Shown here: positions 37,371-50,990 of the stretch, piece by piece
Layout of the letters: every line of letters starts with the position of its first letter
How positions within the stretch are numbered: position 1 is the first letter of the stretch
NCBI GenBank assembly: GCA_018907035.1
Contig: JACCIC010000005.1
Span: forward strand, 2,961,001-3,025,000
Source: Sycobia sp. Sy_11
Lineage: Eukaryota > Arthropoda > Insecta > Hymenoptera > Epichrysomallidae
Reading direction: 5' to 3'
DNA length: 64,000 nucleotides
Made by a program: the position numbers and the translations under genes
The notes under the pieces: generated by a model
Database searches by the model: none
The model's input: only the letters and a program-made list of their open reading frames with translations
What the model was told of the DNA's origin: nothing

Positions 37371-38004
37371 AGTATGCAAATTGGGGCTTGTAAAAAGCCT
37401 CCGTACATATGTGGTAAAGACAATTGAGAAATGTGTTTGCATTTCACTATCTCTCTCTTTCTCTCGCTTGCTCTCTCGCTTACGTCAGAAGCGAAGAAGT
37501 GGATGGCTTGTTTTTAATTATTATTAATACGTTCGCACACGACATTTCTTTTGTAAAAGTAGGCAACTGCCTAGATCATTTTCATTGAAAGAGCATGCCA
37601 ATTGTATCCTGTAGAATAGTGATAGTAGAAAAGTAACAAAAGACAAATATAAGTTCATTTAAAATTTTTTGATGCTTTTAAAAGTCAGACTACAGACAAT
37701 TTTCCTGACAAAGGCAATAGTAAGAGGCGCAAAAATTTTGTTTTTTCCAACATGTACTTATTCCAGATTCTATTTACTTCTGAGCATCAGATTTTTTCAT
37801 CTCTGCTGAAAAGCAAAAATTAAAGAAGTCGAAACTTTCGTAACTTCAAGCCCTCTACAAAGTTGCATACGTAAATAATTTCGATTAATCCCGCCTCTAC
37901 GCGCAGCATCGTATTTTTCAAAATTCATTATCATCATGCAGTAGCGCAGCAGATGCGCGCAAATAGGACTAGGCAAAAGCGGATGAGAATGAGAGACATA
38001 GCTA

Positions 38005-38005
38005 C

Positions 38006-38043
<38 letters not shown>
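38005..38043 (+). repeat. (GA)n array
   Basis: Pure GA with a GAAA-rich edge. Confidence 0.95.
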
Positions 38044-38045
<2 letters not shown>

Positions 38046-39148
38046 CAGAGAGGCACAGCTAGTGAAAGAAACGAAAGAGAAATCAGAAGAGCGCGAAAAT
38101 GAAAGAGACTAGCGGACAATGGATACTTAACAGGGCCCGTATTCACGAGCTTTGTACGCCGGAACAACTGTAACGAGCTTTTTTTGTATTCCGACTTTAT
38201 ACCTCTCTTTCCTTCGCGCATACACACGTGCGCACGCTCATCCACTCTTCCTCATCTCCATGCCTTTTTTTTTTAATATTCCAGCCTAAAACAATATATC
38301 CGCAGGTGCATATAGTCCGACGCGACTCGACATTTTCGATCTATCTCACGGCCCTCGAGCGTCATTTGCTTTTTTTTTTGTTGTTTTTTTTTTGCTCCTC
38401 CCCCTCTCCGAATCTTCGATCCTATATCGACGCAAGCCCGCGTTGTCATTATGAAAGCTTTTACGCGCGTTCATCGAGAGCCGCCCTTTTTGTTCCTGCG
38501 TCAGAATTCTGATTTTCGAGGACGGTAATTGCTTACGGCGGCTCATTGAACTTCAGTGAAAGTATAGGAAGCAAATAAGTTAAGTTTGATTAGAATCCTT
38601 TAGATCGGATATACCGTGGATCGTCACTTTACAAGCGGCGGTATAGATGCGATTTAAAAATAATAGAAATTATCTCGACATTGAAATTTGAGTACGTAAG
38701 GACATAATGATACTCATTATGTGGACGGGATGTCTCTTTTTATATTGATGAAAACTGATTTAGTTCGATTATTTAAATTGGTCCTCGTAGATTTCTTAGG
38801 ATATTAAATCCTACATATTTTTTACTGTACAAAGCAAATGATCGTTTTATACTTTACAATGAAATTATAACTTGAAAAGAGATTCGAATAAAATTGATCT
38901 CGCGAATTTCACCTTTGGACTACCGTAACAATGAAATACTAAAGGATGAAAAGATATATTAATGAAAATTCACTGAATGAAGATGGCTGATATTATAAAT
39001 GTAAGAATGAAAGCGTGTATATCTCGAGCCAAACTTCCATCGAACGCTCCTATTACACGAAAAAGCCCTCGGCATGTTCAACTACGCACCAATGAGCGCC
39101 ATCCGGCTGAAAAATTCGTTTGTCCCCCCTATCATACCCGCTTCCTCT

Positions 39149-39151
<3 letters not shown>

Positions 39152-39205
<54 letters not shown>
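39152..39205. repeat. (TA)n array
   Basis: Pure TA. A CTCF-like word agcgccatc lies about 50 bases upstream, at 39095-39103. Confidence 0.95.
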
Positions 39206-39207
<2 letters not shown>

Positions 39208-39319
39208 GGGAACAAGAGGAAAGAACAGAAGGAGCTCGAACGCGCCTATAACGAGGCTCCGCTGTACCGTCAAATTTAAACGAGCCATGCGACTAGTCTC
39301 GAAGTAACGTCTGTACAAA

Positions 39320-39780
39320 GGATTTGCAATTAAAACACGGTTATTCCCTGGCTTTTCCATTTCTTTTGGTACTCTTTATAACGACGTTGATTCTCGCAGA
39401 ACGACGCATTGCGCTAGGCCGCTTGCCGCGCGGCGCAACCCGAAATTGGTTTGACGAATTATTTCGCCGCGCGTTCCCCCGCATTTCCTGGAACGTTTTA
39501 CCAGCGTTCGTTAACCTTGATAGATCGTCTTTGATTACGTTAAATGGCACGAGCTTTATAACAATGAGCCGGATTCAATGGTTCGCGTGCGATGGAACAG
39601 CCCCTCTAAACGCACCGCGCTGGAAAGGGGTCGTACACATTTGGTATTGGCTTTGCGAGCGCGATCATATAAAGAAAATTTCCGGGCTAAAGAGCAGAAA
39701 ACAAATGTATTTCCGGAAAAAGGCAGCTGAAAACTTGGATAAAATAGAAAGGCTATTTTACGTAGATTGTGGATCTGATT
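39320..39780. other. GC-rich block with a long but non-ATG open frame
   Basis: A 152-codon plus-strand frame spans this block but opens at TTG. Its first ATG is at about 39564, and the hydrophobic start that resembles a signal peptide lies before that. No domain was recognised. It is more likely a stop-poor island than a gene. Confidence 0.35.
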
Positions 39781-39789
39781 AAGGTTATC

Positions 39790-42200
39790 ACAATGTAGTA
39801 CCGCATTAGTACAATAATATAGTAAGAAAGATAAATAAAGAACCACTTTATATTGAATTATCTATCAAATGTTGGTACTGACCAACAATATTATTTGTCA
39901 TTACTCTATCAGTCTATTTAACCGTTTCATCATATTGTGTCCTGTCGTAATAATTTCTCTATGATGTTCATAATCAGTAGATTTTTGAATAATATTCTCC
40001 AAAATTGGTTTAAATTCATTCGTTTAACTTTCGCGGAAATGAAAAAACAAATTTATTATTAGACATCGGATTATTAGTTCATATTCTATCGATTTCAGCT
40101 TCATGATGACATTTCACTTGAGACGACAATAATTAAACTCTTTATGGAATTGATTAAGCTCTAATTTATTGAATTAATTGTTTGAATTAATAGTTCCTGA
40201 GGATGAACCGTAGCGGTTCGAAATGTCGGACGCCAAAGGTGAATCTAAATTTAAGGTGGTCGGGGCAGACAGGTTGTGCTTTACTGACATAGAATATTGT
40301 TTTCATTATTTTTATTTTATTTTTATTTCTAAATTTTAATGTTTAATATAGTTTATTATAGTAATAAGTTCTATTTCAGATTCTTCGGGAATCAATATAA
40401 ACAATGGATGGTCTGAGTCTCATTATTTTAGCTAATATATTATATTATAAAGACTGCAAGACCGATAAAAATATTTATTAATTTGATTAAGTGTGGCATT
40501 TAAAATTATTAATTGAATAAATGTACGTATCAAAATTACTTTAGACTTATTTATTTATCAAAATAAAATCAAATGCCCCTAAATATTTTTCTCTAATGGA
40601 TTTGAGTGGTACGACAAAATGACATTTTCAGTTAACCCCCGCTGTCTGACCAAATCAGCGCATTTCTACTTGCGCCGCAATACATTATAACCTACACGTC
40701 ATCTCTCTCCGCATTTTTCCATATTTTATTTCCGTTGAATTTCATTCGCATTGCCGAGCATAAACTGCGGAAAATACATTGTTTCCATTTTCTCTATAGG
40801 AAGAATTTCACTCACGGCGGTGGCACTAATGTTTCAGGGAGCACGCGCGGGCGCGCGTGCCGCTCTAAATATATATACTTTTTTACCGCACAAGTCAAAT
40901 CAATAGAAATTTTACTATATAAATAGAATTTGTTGCTCTTAACAAAGATGTAGATTGCATTTATGCTTTTTTTTTTGCTTTTTGCCAATATACTAGGCCG
41001 ATACGACGCGCCCGCGTACGCTGACCGTTCAAATGTGTCGGTAAATCCGCTGCGCCAAAAAAAAAAATGAAGAAAAAAGACTCATAGCAGGACGAAATAA
41101 TCCTCGATGCGGAGGCAGTAAAGAAAATAATAAGGCAGTTCGTTATGCCGTTAAAGTCGATCGTAAAAAGTATAGCGAGCGTGCGCCGTCATTTTAACTC
41201 GTCGCTGCTTGACCTGTTTTTCAGTGATTTTTACATTTTTTTTTTGTCGCGTTTTTTCTTTTTTTTGTCAACCAGCATCAACGAAGATTAATCGATAATA
41301 TGTTGCGTTTTGGAGATGAATGCGCCCGCGCATATTTTGAAGGCTGGAAACTCGTGCTCTGCATTTTTTTTGTTTTTTTTTTGTTTACGATTCAGCCGAG
41401 GGAGGGCACGCGTTAATTGTATTAGCAATATACGCGAATATGAAATATGATATTTACAAATTTGAAAGCAAACGACAAGCGGATCGTTTATTTATTTCTG
41501 CATCAGAAATTGCTTCATGCTGTTTCGAAAAAAATCTAAAGAGAATCTATTGAGAAAAAAAACTGTTGTCCTTTATAAGTAGAAAGATTGATATTTTAAT
41601 TATTTTTTTTTATCTCGGCTGATTCGATTCTTGCGAATTATAAAAGTTTTACAATCCCCGGGGATAAAAATTCTCGTAAAAACGAGAATAACTCGCGGCC
41701 ATTATGCGAGGACACGGCCAAACTGGAAAAAGGAAATTATCATATTTTTTCGAAAAATGTTACTGTACAGCTACGCAAAAGCTTATTAAAAAAAACATAA
41801 ATTTTTCCAAAACGTACTGAAATTTTCATTCTTTTCGTAATCTGCGCCGACAATATAGACTTTTTTAATTACAATCAGAATTATTCTTTACATATGCACA
41901 TGCACATAATCGGGAATTCAACTTGTCATAAATGTTTGAAACTAAAAAGGATGATTATAATGATTTATCGGCTCTAAATTTAAGTTTATCCAAAAGAATA
42001 ATTTATCTAGTTGTATTAAAATTAAACTTCAACTTAAAAGTCGAAGTATTTAAAAAGGAAAAAAAAGACAAAATTGATTGGTGGAGTTAGGTCGAAATTT
42101 CAAATTTGTCGCGCAGCGTATATAAACGCGTTATCACCCGGCTACAGCTAAAGTGTGTCGTCATAACTTAATAGTAGCATCTAATCCTTGGCGAACTTGA
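39790..42200. other. AT-rich region with one retroelement-like hairpin
   Basis: Apart from the hairpin at 40196-40223, no gene or array was seen. Confidence 0.45.
40196..40223 (+). other. Hairpin with CTGAGGA and GAAA flanks, retroelement-end or hammerhead-like
   Basis: The stem gaaccg pairs with cggttc around a tag loop. It is preceded by cctgagga and followed directly by gaaa. The order CUGANGA, stem, GAAA is that of the hammerhead ribozyme core, which Penelope-like retroelements carry at their ends. One extra base separates the core from the stem, and stems I and III were not established. Confidence 0.25.
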
Positions 42201-42259
42201 TTAAACTTGGGATGTGCCAAGGGTAGAGACGTGTTCGGTAGCGCGAGTTTCTTCCCAGG

Positions 42260-42262
<3 letters not shown>

Positions 42263-42297
<35 letters not shown>
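42263..42297. repeat. (TA)n array
   Basis: Pure TA. Confidence 0.95.
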
Positions 42298-42301
<4 letters not shown>

Positions 42302-42508
42302 TAATGTGTCTGTGTGTATTCAAGAGTTTTAATAAAACTCACATTTTGCACATCAGAGAATCCCGCCGGGTAAGTTTGCAACTGGGGAAAGATATATACA
42401 GAGACGAAGTTTGCCATCAAAAATTATACCGACGGCTTCGGTGGATAAAATGTTACTATACACGAGATGCATGTGTGACCAATCAATTAGGAAATTCGTG
42501 CTCGAGCT

Positions 42509-42515
<7 letters not shown>

Positions 42516-42573
<58 letters not shown>
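42516..42573. repeat. (TA)n array
   Basis: About 28 units. Confidence 0.95.
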
Positions 42574-42576
<3 letters not shown>

Positions 42577-42877
42577 GTGAGAATTTTATCCTTAATAAAA
42601 AAATTTTATACGGCCAATAAAGAACGTTTTACTGCTTTTGACAAATTTTGATCATTTTAGTTAATGCGAAAAACTCTATTCGCTTTTTATGTGGGAAGGT
42701 GACAGGGGCGGGGCACTTTTGTCGAACAACTATTTCTTAGATCCCCATCCGTCCTGCCCCTCGAATTTTGTTTTATACGGAGGATTAGGGGCAAGAAAAA
42801 TAGCGTGTCCATAAACTATACGTTATCGATAATGCAGCTTTAAAAGGAACGCGATGTCCTTTTAATAAAACATGAGG

Positions 42878-42878
<1 letters not shown>

Positions 42879-42928
<50 letters not shown>
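42879..42928. repeat. (TA)n array
   Basis: Third TA array within 670 bases. Confidence 0.95.
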
Positions 42929-42932
<4 letters not shown>

Positions 42933-43369
42933 CGACCACCAAGCAAAAATATACCGTACATCCCCGTGTAAAAGTCTCGCGATTCCTCGCAATCGAAAAA
43001 TAAAAATAATCCGTTCCTTGTACGCTTATCGAGCAGCGCGCTCTTTCGCGCTTATACGGTTTATTTCGAACGCGTCGCATATTAGCCACTGATAATCAAA
43101 ATTTATCGCCGACGGTAATAATGTGTCATCCGGCTCTTGTCGTATGTGTACGAAAAGTTGGTATTACTCGTATTTATATTTAAAATCTGACACGTTGGTC
43201 GCGTAAAATATATAACGCCTCTTCTTTTTTTTCCCACCCTCGCCGCTCTAAAGGCATAAATTCAGCGTTTAATATTCGCCCCCTATATATAACGGCTACA
43301 CAGGCATGGTAAACAGAATATCAACAACAAAAAAAAATATATATATATCTATGTTCCAGAGGAGCCGAA

Positions 43370-44050
43370 AAATCGATACTCGTACCGTACTTGACACGAA
43401 TTTCCCCTTGGCCTCGTGGTGCCGAACGGGTTAGAGGGAAAAGGCAGGGAGGGGGGGGGCAAAAAAAGCAGGAGCTCTTCGGCGAAAGATCGCGTACCGC
43501 GACTAGACGGGCGCAAAAAAACCTGGAAAGAGCGCACCCGAATCCCCCCGTCTCCTCCCGACAAGCTCCCAACAGAGCCAAAGGCGAGCCATTAGCATTA
43601 CCTCGGCTAACGATCCGCCGCTGCCGAACGGACGAACAAACGAACCAACGAACGAAAGCCGCCCGAAATATTCAGACTGGGAATATACACTGTATATATA
43701 TATATCTAGAATAAGCGCGGGTTGGGAAGCGCGAACGCGCGGCCTTTACGAATTTCTCGAAAGTTTTTGCCCCTCTCGCCGCCCCTTTAGCGGGCGATGC
43801 GCTGGTAACACAACGGTGGCGGGCTCCGGAATGACACGCGGCGTGCCGTAAAGATCGGAATATTCATAGGGCAGTAGAGTGAGGGACGCGACGAGCGAAC
43901 GAACGGGCCGACCCTGCCCCGGCAATAAAAATTCTCTCCCGTTGAACTCTTTTTCTTGCAGTCCTCTCCGCCTCCTCCCCTCCCGCCCCCTTCCCCAACG
44001 CCAAAAAGTCATTCTTTCGTGAAGCGTGATGCAACGATAGGAGGGGGCGC
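43370..44050. other. CpG-rich block
   Basis: GC-rich, with a G-run near 43450 and a degenerate CGAA repeat at about 43626-43658. Frames are open on both strands. No exon recognised. Confidence 0.4.
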
Positions 44051-44059
44051 GGTTTCGTC

Positions 44060-45320
44060 GCCTATTCGCACGACGAAGTATTGACCAAGGCTTGAGGAAC
44101 GAACAAAAACAATGACTTGTGCCCGGGATTTTATTGAATATTAAATCTTGCTGCGATAGATTACAGCTGATGGCATAAGGTAGGGAAAAAGGATATGTCC
44201 TAGGAAGTGTATTAGATCGTTTTAACAGTCCTGTGGTTATAGTGAATAAATCGCTCGTTATATATTAAAATTTTGTATTTTATATTGAATATGAGGCAAC
44301 GAATAAACGAGATAATGCAATCCTTCGAAGCGCGTCGGGTGTCAAAACAAGGCAACTCACTAAACATTCTATAAATTAATTTTGTATTATAAAAAAATTA
44401 TAGTGAAAGCGAAATTAGAAAATTAAATTTTATAAATTTAAGGGATTAAATTATAAATTAATTCAAATAAAGGACTGACATATTAAAATGCAAAAATCTA
44501 TTAATGCAAGAACGGTCGATGTTGATAAATTTACTCTTCTGTCAAAAAATTTCAGAAGACCATATTTTTACAATCTTTACTATTACATGAACAACAACCG
44601 TACTTTTACAAATTTTGAAAATTCCGTCAGTTTCTCCTGATAAGGCAAACATGTGTCGTCGATTGAATAACGCTATTTTTTTGAAATTTTCTTATGATCT
44701 AGTTAGATAGTGAATAAACAATATTTAGACTAGTACCCGTCAAAAGCAGAGCGGCACCGTCTGCTTTCAAATATCTGATTCACCCTGTCATTTTGTATTC
44801 ATCGTAAATTCAAAGCACCCTTTCCAATAGAGTGACATTTTTTAATGTCTTTCTTTTCTCAGTTAAAGAGTTAAATTTTTACCTCGTGGACTTGAAGAGA
44901 AAATTTAAGAAAATCAAATTTATTGCATAAGTGTCTTAATCAAATCCCAAAAAGCAATGTTTTTATTTTATTTTATATGTCTATGATGCATTAAATATGA
45001 ATACCCGATCTTTCTACAATTGGAATTTCGTGATCGAATTCTAAAATCTAAATGTTAAAATATAAAAATGCGATTATGTAATTATTGGAATAGCTGAATA
45101 TGAATCTGATGTTGTTGTTTCAAAAAATTAAATGGGAGACCCACCATGTCAAACATGTGTTTGTTCACACTGAAAAAATTACTGAAACGCACATTTAATT
45201 TCTTAACTAATATGTTCTTTTATATTTTTGCGATAAAGCTATTTTAGTATAGTTTAAACCGGCCGGTCTTATGAAACGATAACATTACTTTTTTTTGTTT
45301 TGAATTAAGCAAAAATTCGA
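44060..45320. other. AT-rich region, nothing recognised
   Basis: No supported feature. Confidence 0.5.
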
Positions 45321-45479
45321 TCCTTTTGACTGTAAACTCAATAATGAAAGGGCATGAGAGGACAAAAAAAATTCTATTTCATTTCCAAACTTCCATTGTC
45401 AACTATATTATTTGCAGCATGAAAGAATACTTTTCACCGAAATTCCATAGCCACAGAACGCTTTTGTTTTCATTAGTTT

Positions 45480-45532
45480 TTCCAAGCGTCCGGGACCTGC
45501 GCCCGCGCCGTGCACAACTCCGTCGACATCCA

Positions 45533-45571
<39 letters not shown>

Positions 45572-46150
45572 GCAACGGGCCCCCGTGCCCCATCCCTCTC
45601 CCAGAATCCCTGACGGATGCTCCGCTTCCTTTAAATTCACGGAGGAAATTCGCGGCACTTGGGAATATAGACTGACAGGCAGCGGCGGGAAGGAGGGGGG
45701 GGGGAGTCTGGTTCACGGTAGTAGCTCCGCAAGAAGCCGGGGCGCGGAGCTCGTCGCTGTGCGGTGCGCGTCTCGTTATAAGGGCCGGGGCCGCATAGTT
45801 GCCCGAATAGCAATAGTAGCTATTCCGGGGAGAGAGGCGCCTCCGGGGCTTAACTCGGCCGAGGAGATGCCGTGGGGGGGGGGGGAGGCGGGTCTGCGCC
45901 GAGCATTTATTCTCCCCGTGCTCGGCTGATGAAGATTAGGGAAACTGCGGCACAGCGACGTGTATACAGTGTGCAGAGTTCGAAACGTATATACACGGGT
46001 TTTGCCTTTTCGACGGGGCTCGTAGAATCGCCCCAATTTCGGGCGGTCGGGCCGGAAAATTCGCCCGACTTCGAGCCGAAGACGGAGTTCCGTCTTAGAG
46101 GCTCTCCATCGACAATATATCTCGATTTCGGCGATTGACTTCCGAGCGCT
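45480..46150. other. CpG-rich block with 12-base G-run
   Basis: GC-rich island containing a TA run at its start and a pure G-run at about 45874-45885. No coding domain recognised. Possible regulatory island. Confidence 0.4.
45535..45570. repeat. (TA)n array
   Basis: Inside a CpG-rich block. Confidence 0.95.
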
Positions 46151-46199
46151 TCGGCAGAAATACCGATTAATTATAATTGCCGTGGACGGCGTGCTCGAC

Positions 46200-47720
46200 G
46201 AGTTTCGAAATGTTATGATAATCAAGTTGTCAGAGAGTCTTTTTCTTTAGCTCCATTATTCGTCGTTGAAGTTGTTGAAATTTGCTCTGGAAATTGAACG
46301 TCCCATCGACTTCTAAGCTAGAAAATCTTTCGATTAATTTTATTCTTGTTTGAATAGTTATATATATATATATACTAATAAGCTTATCGGGGCTAATACT
46401 CCATATTTCTTATTACTTTTTTCAATTTGTATTCTACGCTAAGTTTTTTTTTTCTATAGCAGAAACTTCGTTGGTAGCGATGACAAAGGGACGACATCTC
46501 GAATAAATCGAGGATTAAAAATTAACTGAATAAACGAGGGAATATCTGAACAACAAATAGTTAAATAAACAGACCTCGCCGCGCGCCCGTACGCAGAGGC
46601 AGCGTTATGCTATCAGGAATTGCTGTTTAATATTTCCAAATTATTACGCGAAATTGGAGAGCCAGTTGGCAGCGGTGAATTGATGCTCGCAATTTCGCAA
46701 ATTGTACACCGCCCTAGCCTGAAATAGCTCACTACGTACAGAAAGCTTCCATTCCAGGATTGCAATCTAATCTTCGCATCAAGCGATGCAATCGAAGAAG
46801 GATAGCTGTGGCCGGAGCGGGGCGGGGACAGGGGAGAAAAAGGTTGATTTTAGAAATGAGACAGTAACTTGCGCAATTTGACGTATAACATTACCTTAAA
46901 TAAATTACAAATTTTATTTACACCAATATATTAATACCTAGAAAGGGAGATGCATAATATTCAACGTTATGAATGGTGATTACAATACTGCGAATATCCA
47001 TATGCCACACACACACACACGCGCGCGCGCATACATGGACGCATATATAGTATTCCAAATTGCTTGTACTCGCTACGACTTTAATGATATATTCAAAATT
47101 TTAGTAACAGTTGCGCGACCGTTGTGCATCCACGTGTGTCCGTTTCTAATTTACATTTATAAAATATGGACAACTTTGTACAAAATTACCCAAATAAATA
47201 CGGAATTACAATTAAGACCGTAAGGGACGTTTGGTTTTTACTAGCAAGCATAATTATAAAAATCGATCGAATGTTCGCGATTATTTCATTTTGATCGCTT
47301 AAAGCGTTAGACTACGAAATTCGAAATTATTAAAAATCGCGTCGAGCTTGATATCGTTCTCAGTATTATTATTATTTCGATCGAGGCATCCGCTCGATTT
47401 AACATTCAATTACGCGCTCTATTCCAGCTTCGATTAAAAACACAAATATTGACGAGTAGAGCGGTACTGGCTTTATTGGACGGCAAATGATAATGCCACC
47501 CTCTCGCAAACGCGACGTCGAATCAAAGTATATAGAAAGGGGTACAGATGGGGACATAAACCGCAAAGAAGTTGCGACGGTAGTTGTTTTGTTTGTTTTC
47601 TCTTCGTTTTTTTTTTCTTTTAAGAAACATCTGTTTTAACATGACACTTTAAATCTGCTTAATTGAAGGAAAATAACGTATAATGACCCAATTAAATCGA
47701 TTCATTGCCAGCCCCCAAAA
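46200..47720. other. AT-rich region, nothing firm
   Basis: One short CA/CG array at 47006-47031. No exon seen. Confidence 0.5.
47006..47031 (+). repeat. (CA)n(CG)n alternating tract
   Basis: CA units passing directly into CG units; alternating purine-pyrimidine DNA. Confidence 0.9.
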
Positions 47721-47739
47721 ACCTCGTTAACTTTTTAAA

Positions 47740-48560
47740 CGACCTCCCCCGCTCCCGCTCCCCCGTCGCCTTATAATGCCGCTTTAATTGCGTTTTCATG
47801 GTGATGCAATCAAACGAATTTATTCCAATTGGAAAATTTATGATACGGGTCCGATGGTTGCGCGGGCGAAAGGCGCGGGGCAGAGGGGAGAAACAAATTG
47901 CGCGCGCGCGCGCGCGCGGGGCTTTAAGCCGAAAACCGGGGGCCGTTTCGGGTTTTACGCGCCGGGCCAAAATGAAAATGTACGGCCGCCGGGAAATTCG
48001 AACCCTTTTAGCCGGGCGATGGAGGAGGAGCGTTTGCAGAGGGCCGGGGAGAGATCGGAAAAGTGCGGTCGTGGCAAAAGAAGAAATCGCAGCGCGCGAT
48101 AGAGCCGACCGGTAGCGTTTAACGACGTTCGAAAGTATGAAAAAGCCATAGGCGGGATGTGGATGATGGGGCGGGGGGGGGGCGATTTTGCATATTGCCA
48201 GAGTCGTTGTGACGCCGTCTATGCGCACCTGGCGCGTATACGGGACGTATACGCCCATGCGTTCGCGCGGTAAAATATAAAGCTTCGTCATTAAATTGCC
48301 GGCTTTTTAATCTGACCCATCTGACAAATTTTCGAGTGCCGCGTCAAAACGCCGACGGTCGTTCATTCATGCGCTCGGGAAAATAAACAACTATCGTTCT
48401 TTCTCGCTCCTCGTTTTCTGTTAATCGAGAGAGGGTCCGGTGGGGTCAGTCGCAGCTCGCGCGAACTCGTAGCTCCTCGTTCTGCGAGAAAACGGGAGGG
48501 CAGACGGCGAATGAAGAAATGCGACGATAATACCGCAACGAATGGGACGTCTATCGGGAT
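47740..48560. other. CpG-rich block with alternating CG tract
   Basis: One of the most CpG-rich parts. It includes an alternating GC tract (47899-47918) and a G-run near 48172. Frames are open on both strands, none convincing. Confidence 0.4.
47899..47918. repeat. (CG)n tract
   Basis: About nine CG units in a CpG-rich block. Confidence 0.9.
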
Positions 48561-49044
48561 GCGTTCTGAATAAATTCAGTTAGGCGCATTGATCGTTTGC
48601 CAACGGAATGTGATTCTTTTAATCCGTGTTAATCTAGCTTATCGTGATCTCGATAGAAAGCTGTGCTTTGTTTTTAAAGTAGGCGAAATTCTACGATGAT
48701 TCAAGCGATTTCTGCAAATTATCAGTTATTTCAAATAATTTTACAGATTTAAATTTATACGCTTTCAGAAAATGTAATTTAAAAAAAAATTTTAACAAAT
48801 AAAGTTATATATATGTATATAATGTAAACCTAGAAGGATCAATAAACTTGTTATTTTTTGAAGAGAATTGATCCACTTTTAAAAGGGGCGATTGCCGTTA
48901 CATAAATAACCTTTCAGATTCGCTTTAAAACTGCCCCATGTATAGAGTATTTAAAAGATCCTCGAAACGATTCCTATTATTTACACCTCATAAATTTTTT
49001 TGGGCGATGCGTTCGAACGCGTATATTGGATATTTTTGATGCAA

Positions 49045-49046
<2 letters not shown>

Positions 49047-49105
<59 letters not shown>
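49047..49105. repeat. (TA)n array
   Basis: Pure TA. Confidence 0.95.
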
Positions 49106-49110
<5 letters not shown>

Positions 49111-49519
49111 ATAGTTTTGGGTGAAACGAATAATCATGTATTCTATACCTATCCTTCGAAACATTTAATTTTGTAACACAAATGCGTTTAAGGAATGACA
49201 ATCGACTAATGAACAACCATATAGAATAAATCAAACATCACTGAGAATATCCATTTACACTGAAGAGCTCTCTTTAATTTAAAAATTTCCGATTTTATTA
49301 AGCAAGAGATGAATTTTTTCAGGTATTGACAGTATATATCGATCAACTAGAATCATCCACGATATAAATTAAAAATAATATGTAGGGTTGTAGGAGTCGA
49401 TAGAATTTTAAATACAACATTTAAATTGAGCAAAATCTTATTTTGAAAGAGAGTTTTTTATGATATGTTCTTATATTAGATTGATATTATAAAATAGTGT
49501 GTTTACATATTTCTCTTGG

Positions 49520-49569
<50 letters not shown>
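49520..49569. repeat. (TA)n array
   Basis: Pure TA. Confidence 0.95.
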
Positions 49570-49571
<2 letters not shown>

Positions 49572-50199
49572 ATGTATTATTTTATAGACTGGTCCTCCTT
49601 TATCCGGAGAAGAATCATAGCTTAGTATTTTACCCAATTTCTTTCCTGAATGGTTAGATCTTCGAATAAGAACAATGTCGTTTTAAGTCTTTCTTTTGTT
49701 CTTTCCAACGTAGTTCAAGTTTACTTACAGTATGACCATCATATAAGTATAATTTCTACAATTCATTTTGTATGTTCCATTATTTTCTGCCGAAACCGAA
49801 TATCTTTTTTTAGTACAATGAAATGACCCAATTTATGAATTTTTTTTTATTAATGAATGAAAAATTTATAATTATAGGCAAAAAATATACTTCATTAGCA
49901 TTAATAAAAAAGAACATTGTTCAGTAATTTATTATTATTAGGTCGTACGAGCTCTAATTCGCTTTAGTTATATATTTGTTATATATTTCATTGGCAATAT
50001 ATTTTCCGTAACAGTAGATCATGAGCGAGTTTCGGAAACGCTCTGAGCTTCGCCTTTACTGTATATAAATGTTGACTAAAAAATTCATATTCAAGAGGAG
50101 ACAACTCGCAATAGATATAGTATCTTCGCTCTTTTCTCGGGCCTCCGGTATGAACTTTACGAGGAATAGAACGCGATGAGGATCGAATATGTATATATA

Positions 50200-50990
50200 G
50201 GTAGAAAGATAGATATCTCCCCGGTTTTCTACCTTCCGTCTCCCGTCCCGTCGCAGTTCTTCGTGACACTTCGGAAACTTGACTTTCGATCGACACTCGT
50301 GCCACGACCATGTTTATATATATATATATTATGTACATAGACTTCCGCCGAAATTGCATGGCCTTGTCGCGCTCTTACAACGTCGAAAAAGAGAGATAGA
50401 AACAGAGGCGGTGGAACGGGTCGGTGGGGGGGGGGCGGAGTGGAGCCGAGCGAGGGACAGGGGCGCGCGCGTGTCCGCCCGGTATAATGCGATTTAACTT
50501 GTTCCCCGTCCTGCGCGGACCTTCGTCGCGAATATTGAGTTTCCCGGAGCTTTCGCGCTAGGCGCGCTCTCAGATTGCACGCGCGGACGCCCCGGGGATG
50601 CCGCGCTACGGCATCAGGTGGTGGGACGCCCGGCCCTCCCCGCCCCTCTCCCAACGGGCGGCTAAGGGGAGGGGGTGGTTCGGGACCGGGGGGCGGGGAG
50701 AGATCCCGAAACTTTCGACGTTACCGGTATTTAATCAAGCCCCTCGATGCCCCGGGACGTCCCGGGCTCGAGAGCCGGCTTGCCGGAGGTGGGGAGAGGG
50801 ACGCGGTGAGTCCCTCGCTCGCGACGGAATGCGAGAGGACGCGGGCTAACTTTGTAGTCGGAGTGAGGAAGAGGTGGGGGGGGGGGTGCAGGGCAAAACT
50901 AGAAAAATGAATTAACATTTAGAGCGCGCGAGTTAAGAGATCTGTATTAGTGCGAAGAGGCCGAGTCTCATTGGGACGGGCTTTATCGCA
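50200..50990. other. CpG-rich block with G-runs
   Basis: GC-rich island with G-runs near 50425 and 50877. A GGTGAGT donor-like site lies near 50803, but no exon could be delimited. Candidate promoter or enhancer. Confidence 0.4.

Larger units (their letters stand above)
48580..50180. other. AT-rich region with two TA arrays
   Basis: TA arrays at 49047 and 49520. No gene seen. Confidence 0.5.

Noticed and set aside
39324..39782. 152-codon frame with a signal-peptide-like start
   Set aside because: The start codon is TTG. The first ATG lies 80 codons in, so the hydrophobic start would not be translated from this frame. No domain recognised.
40141..40260. Possible tRNA-derived SINE because of a GGTTCGAA box-B-like word
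   Set aside because: No A box at a suitable distance and the word is part of a hairpin.
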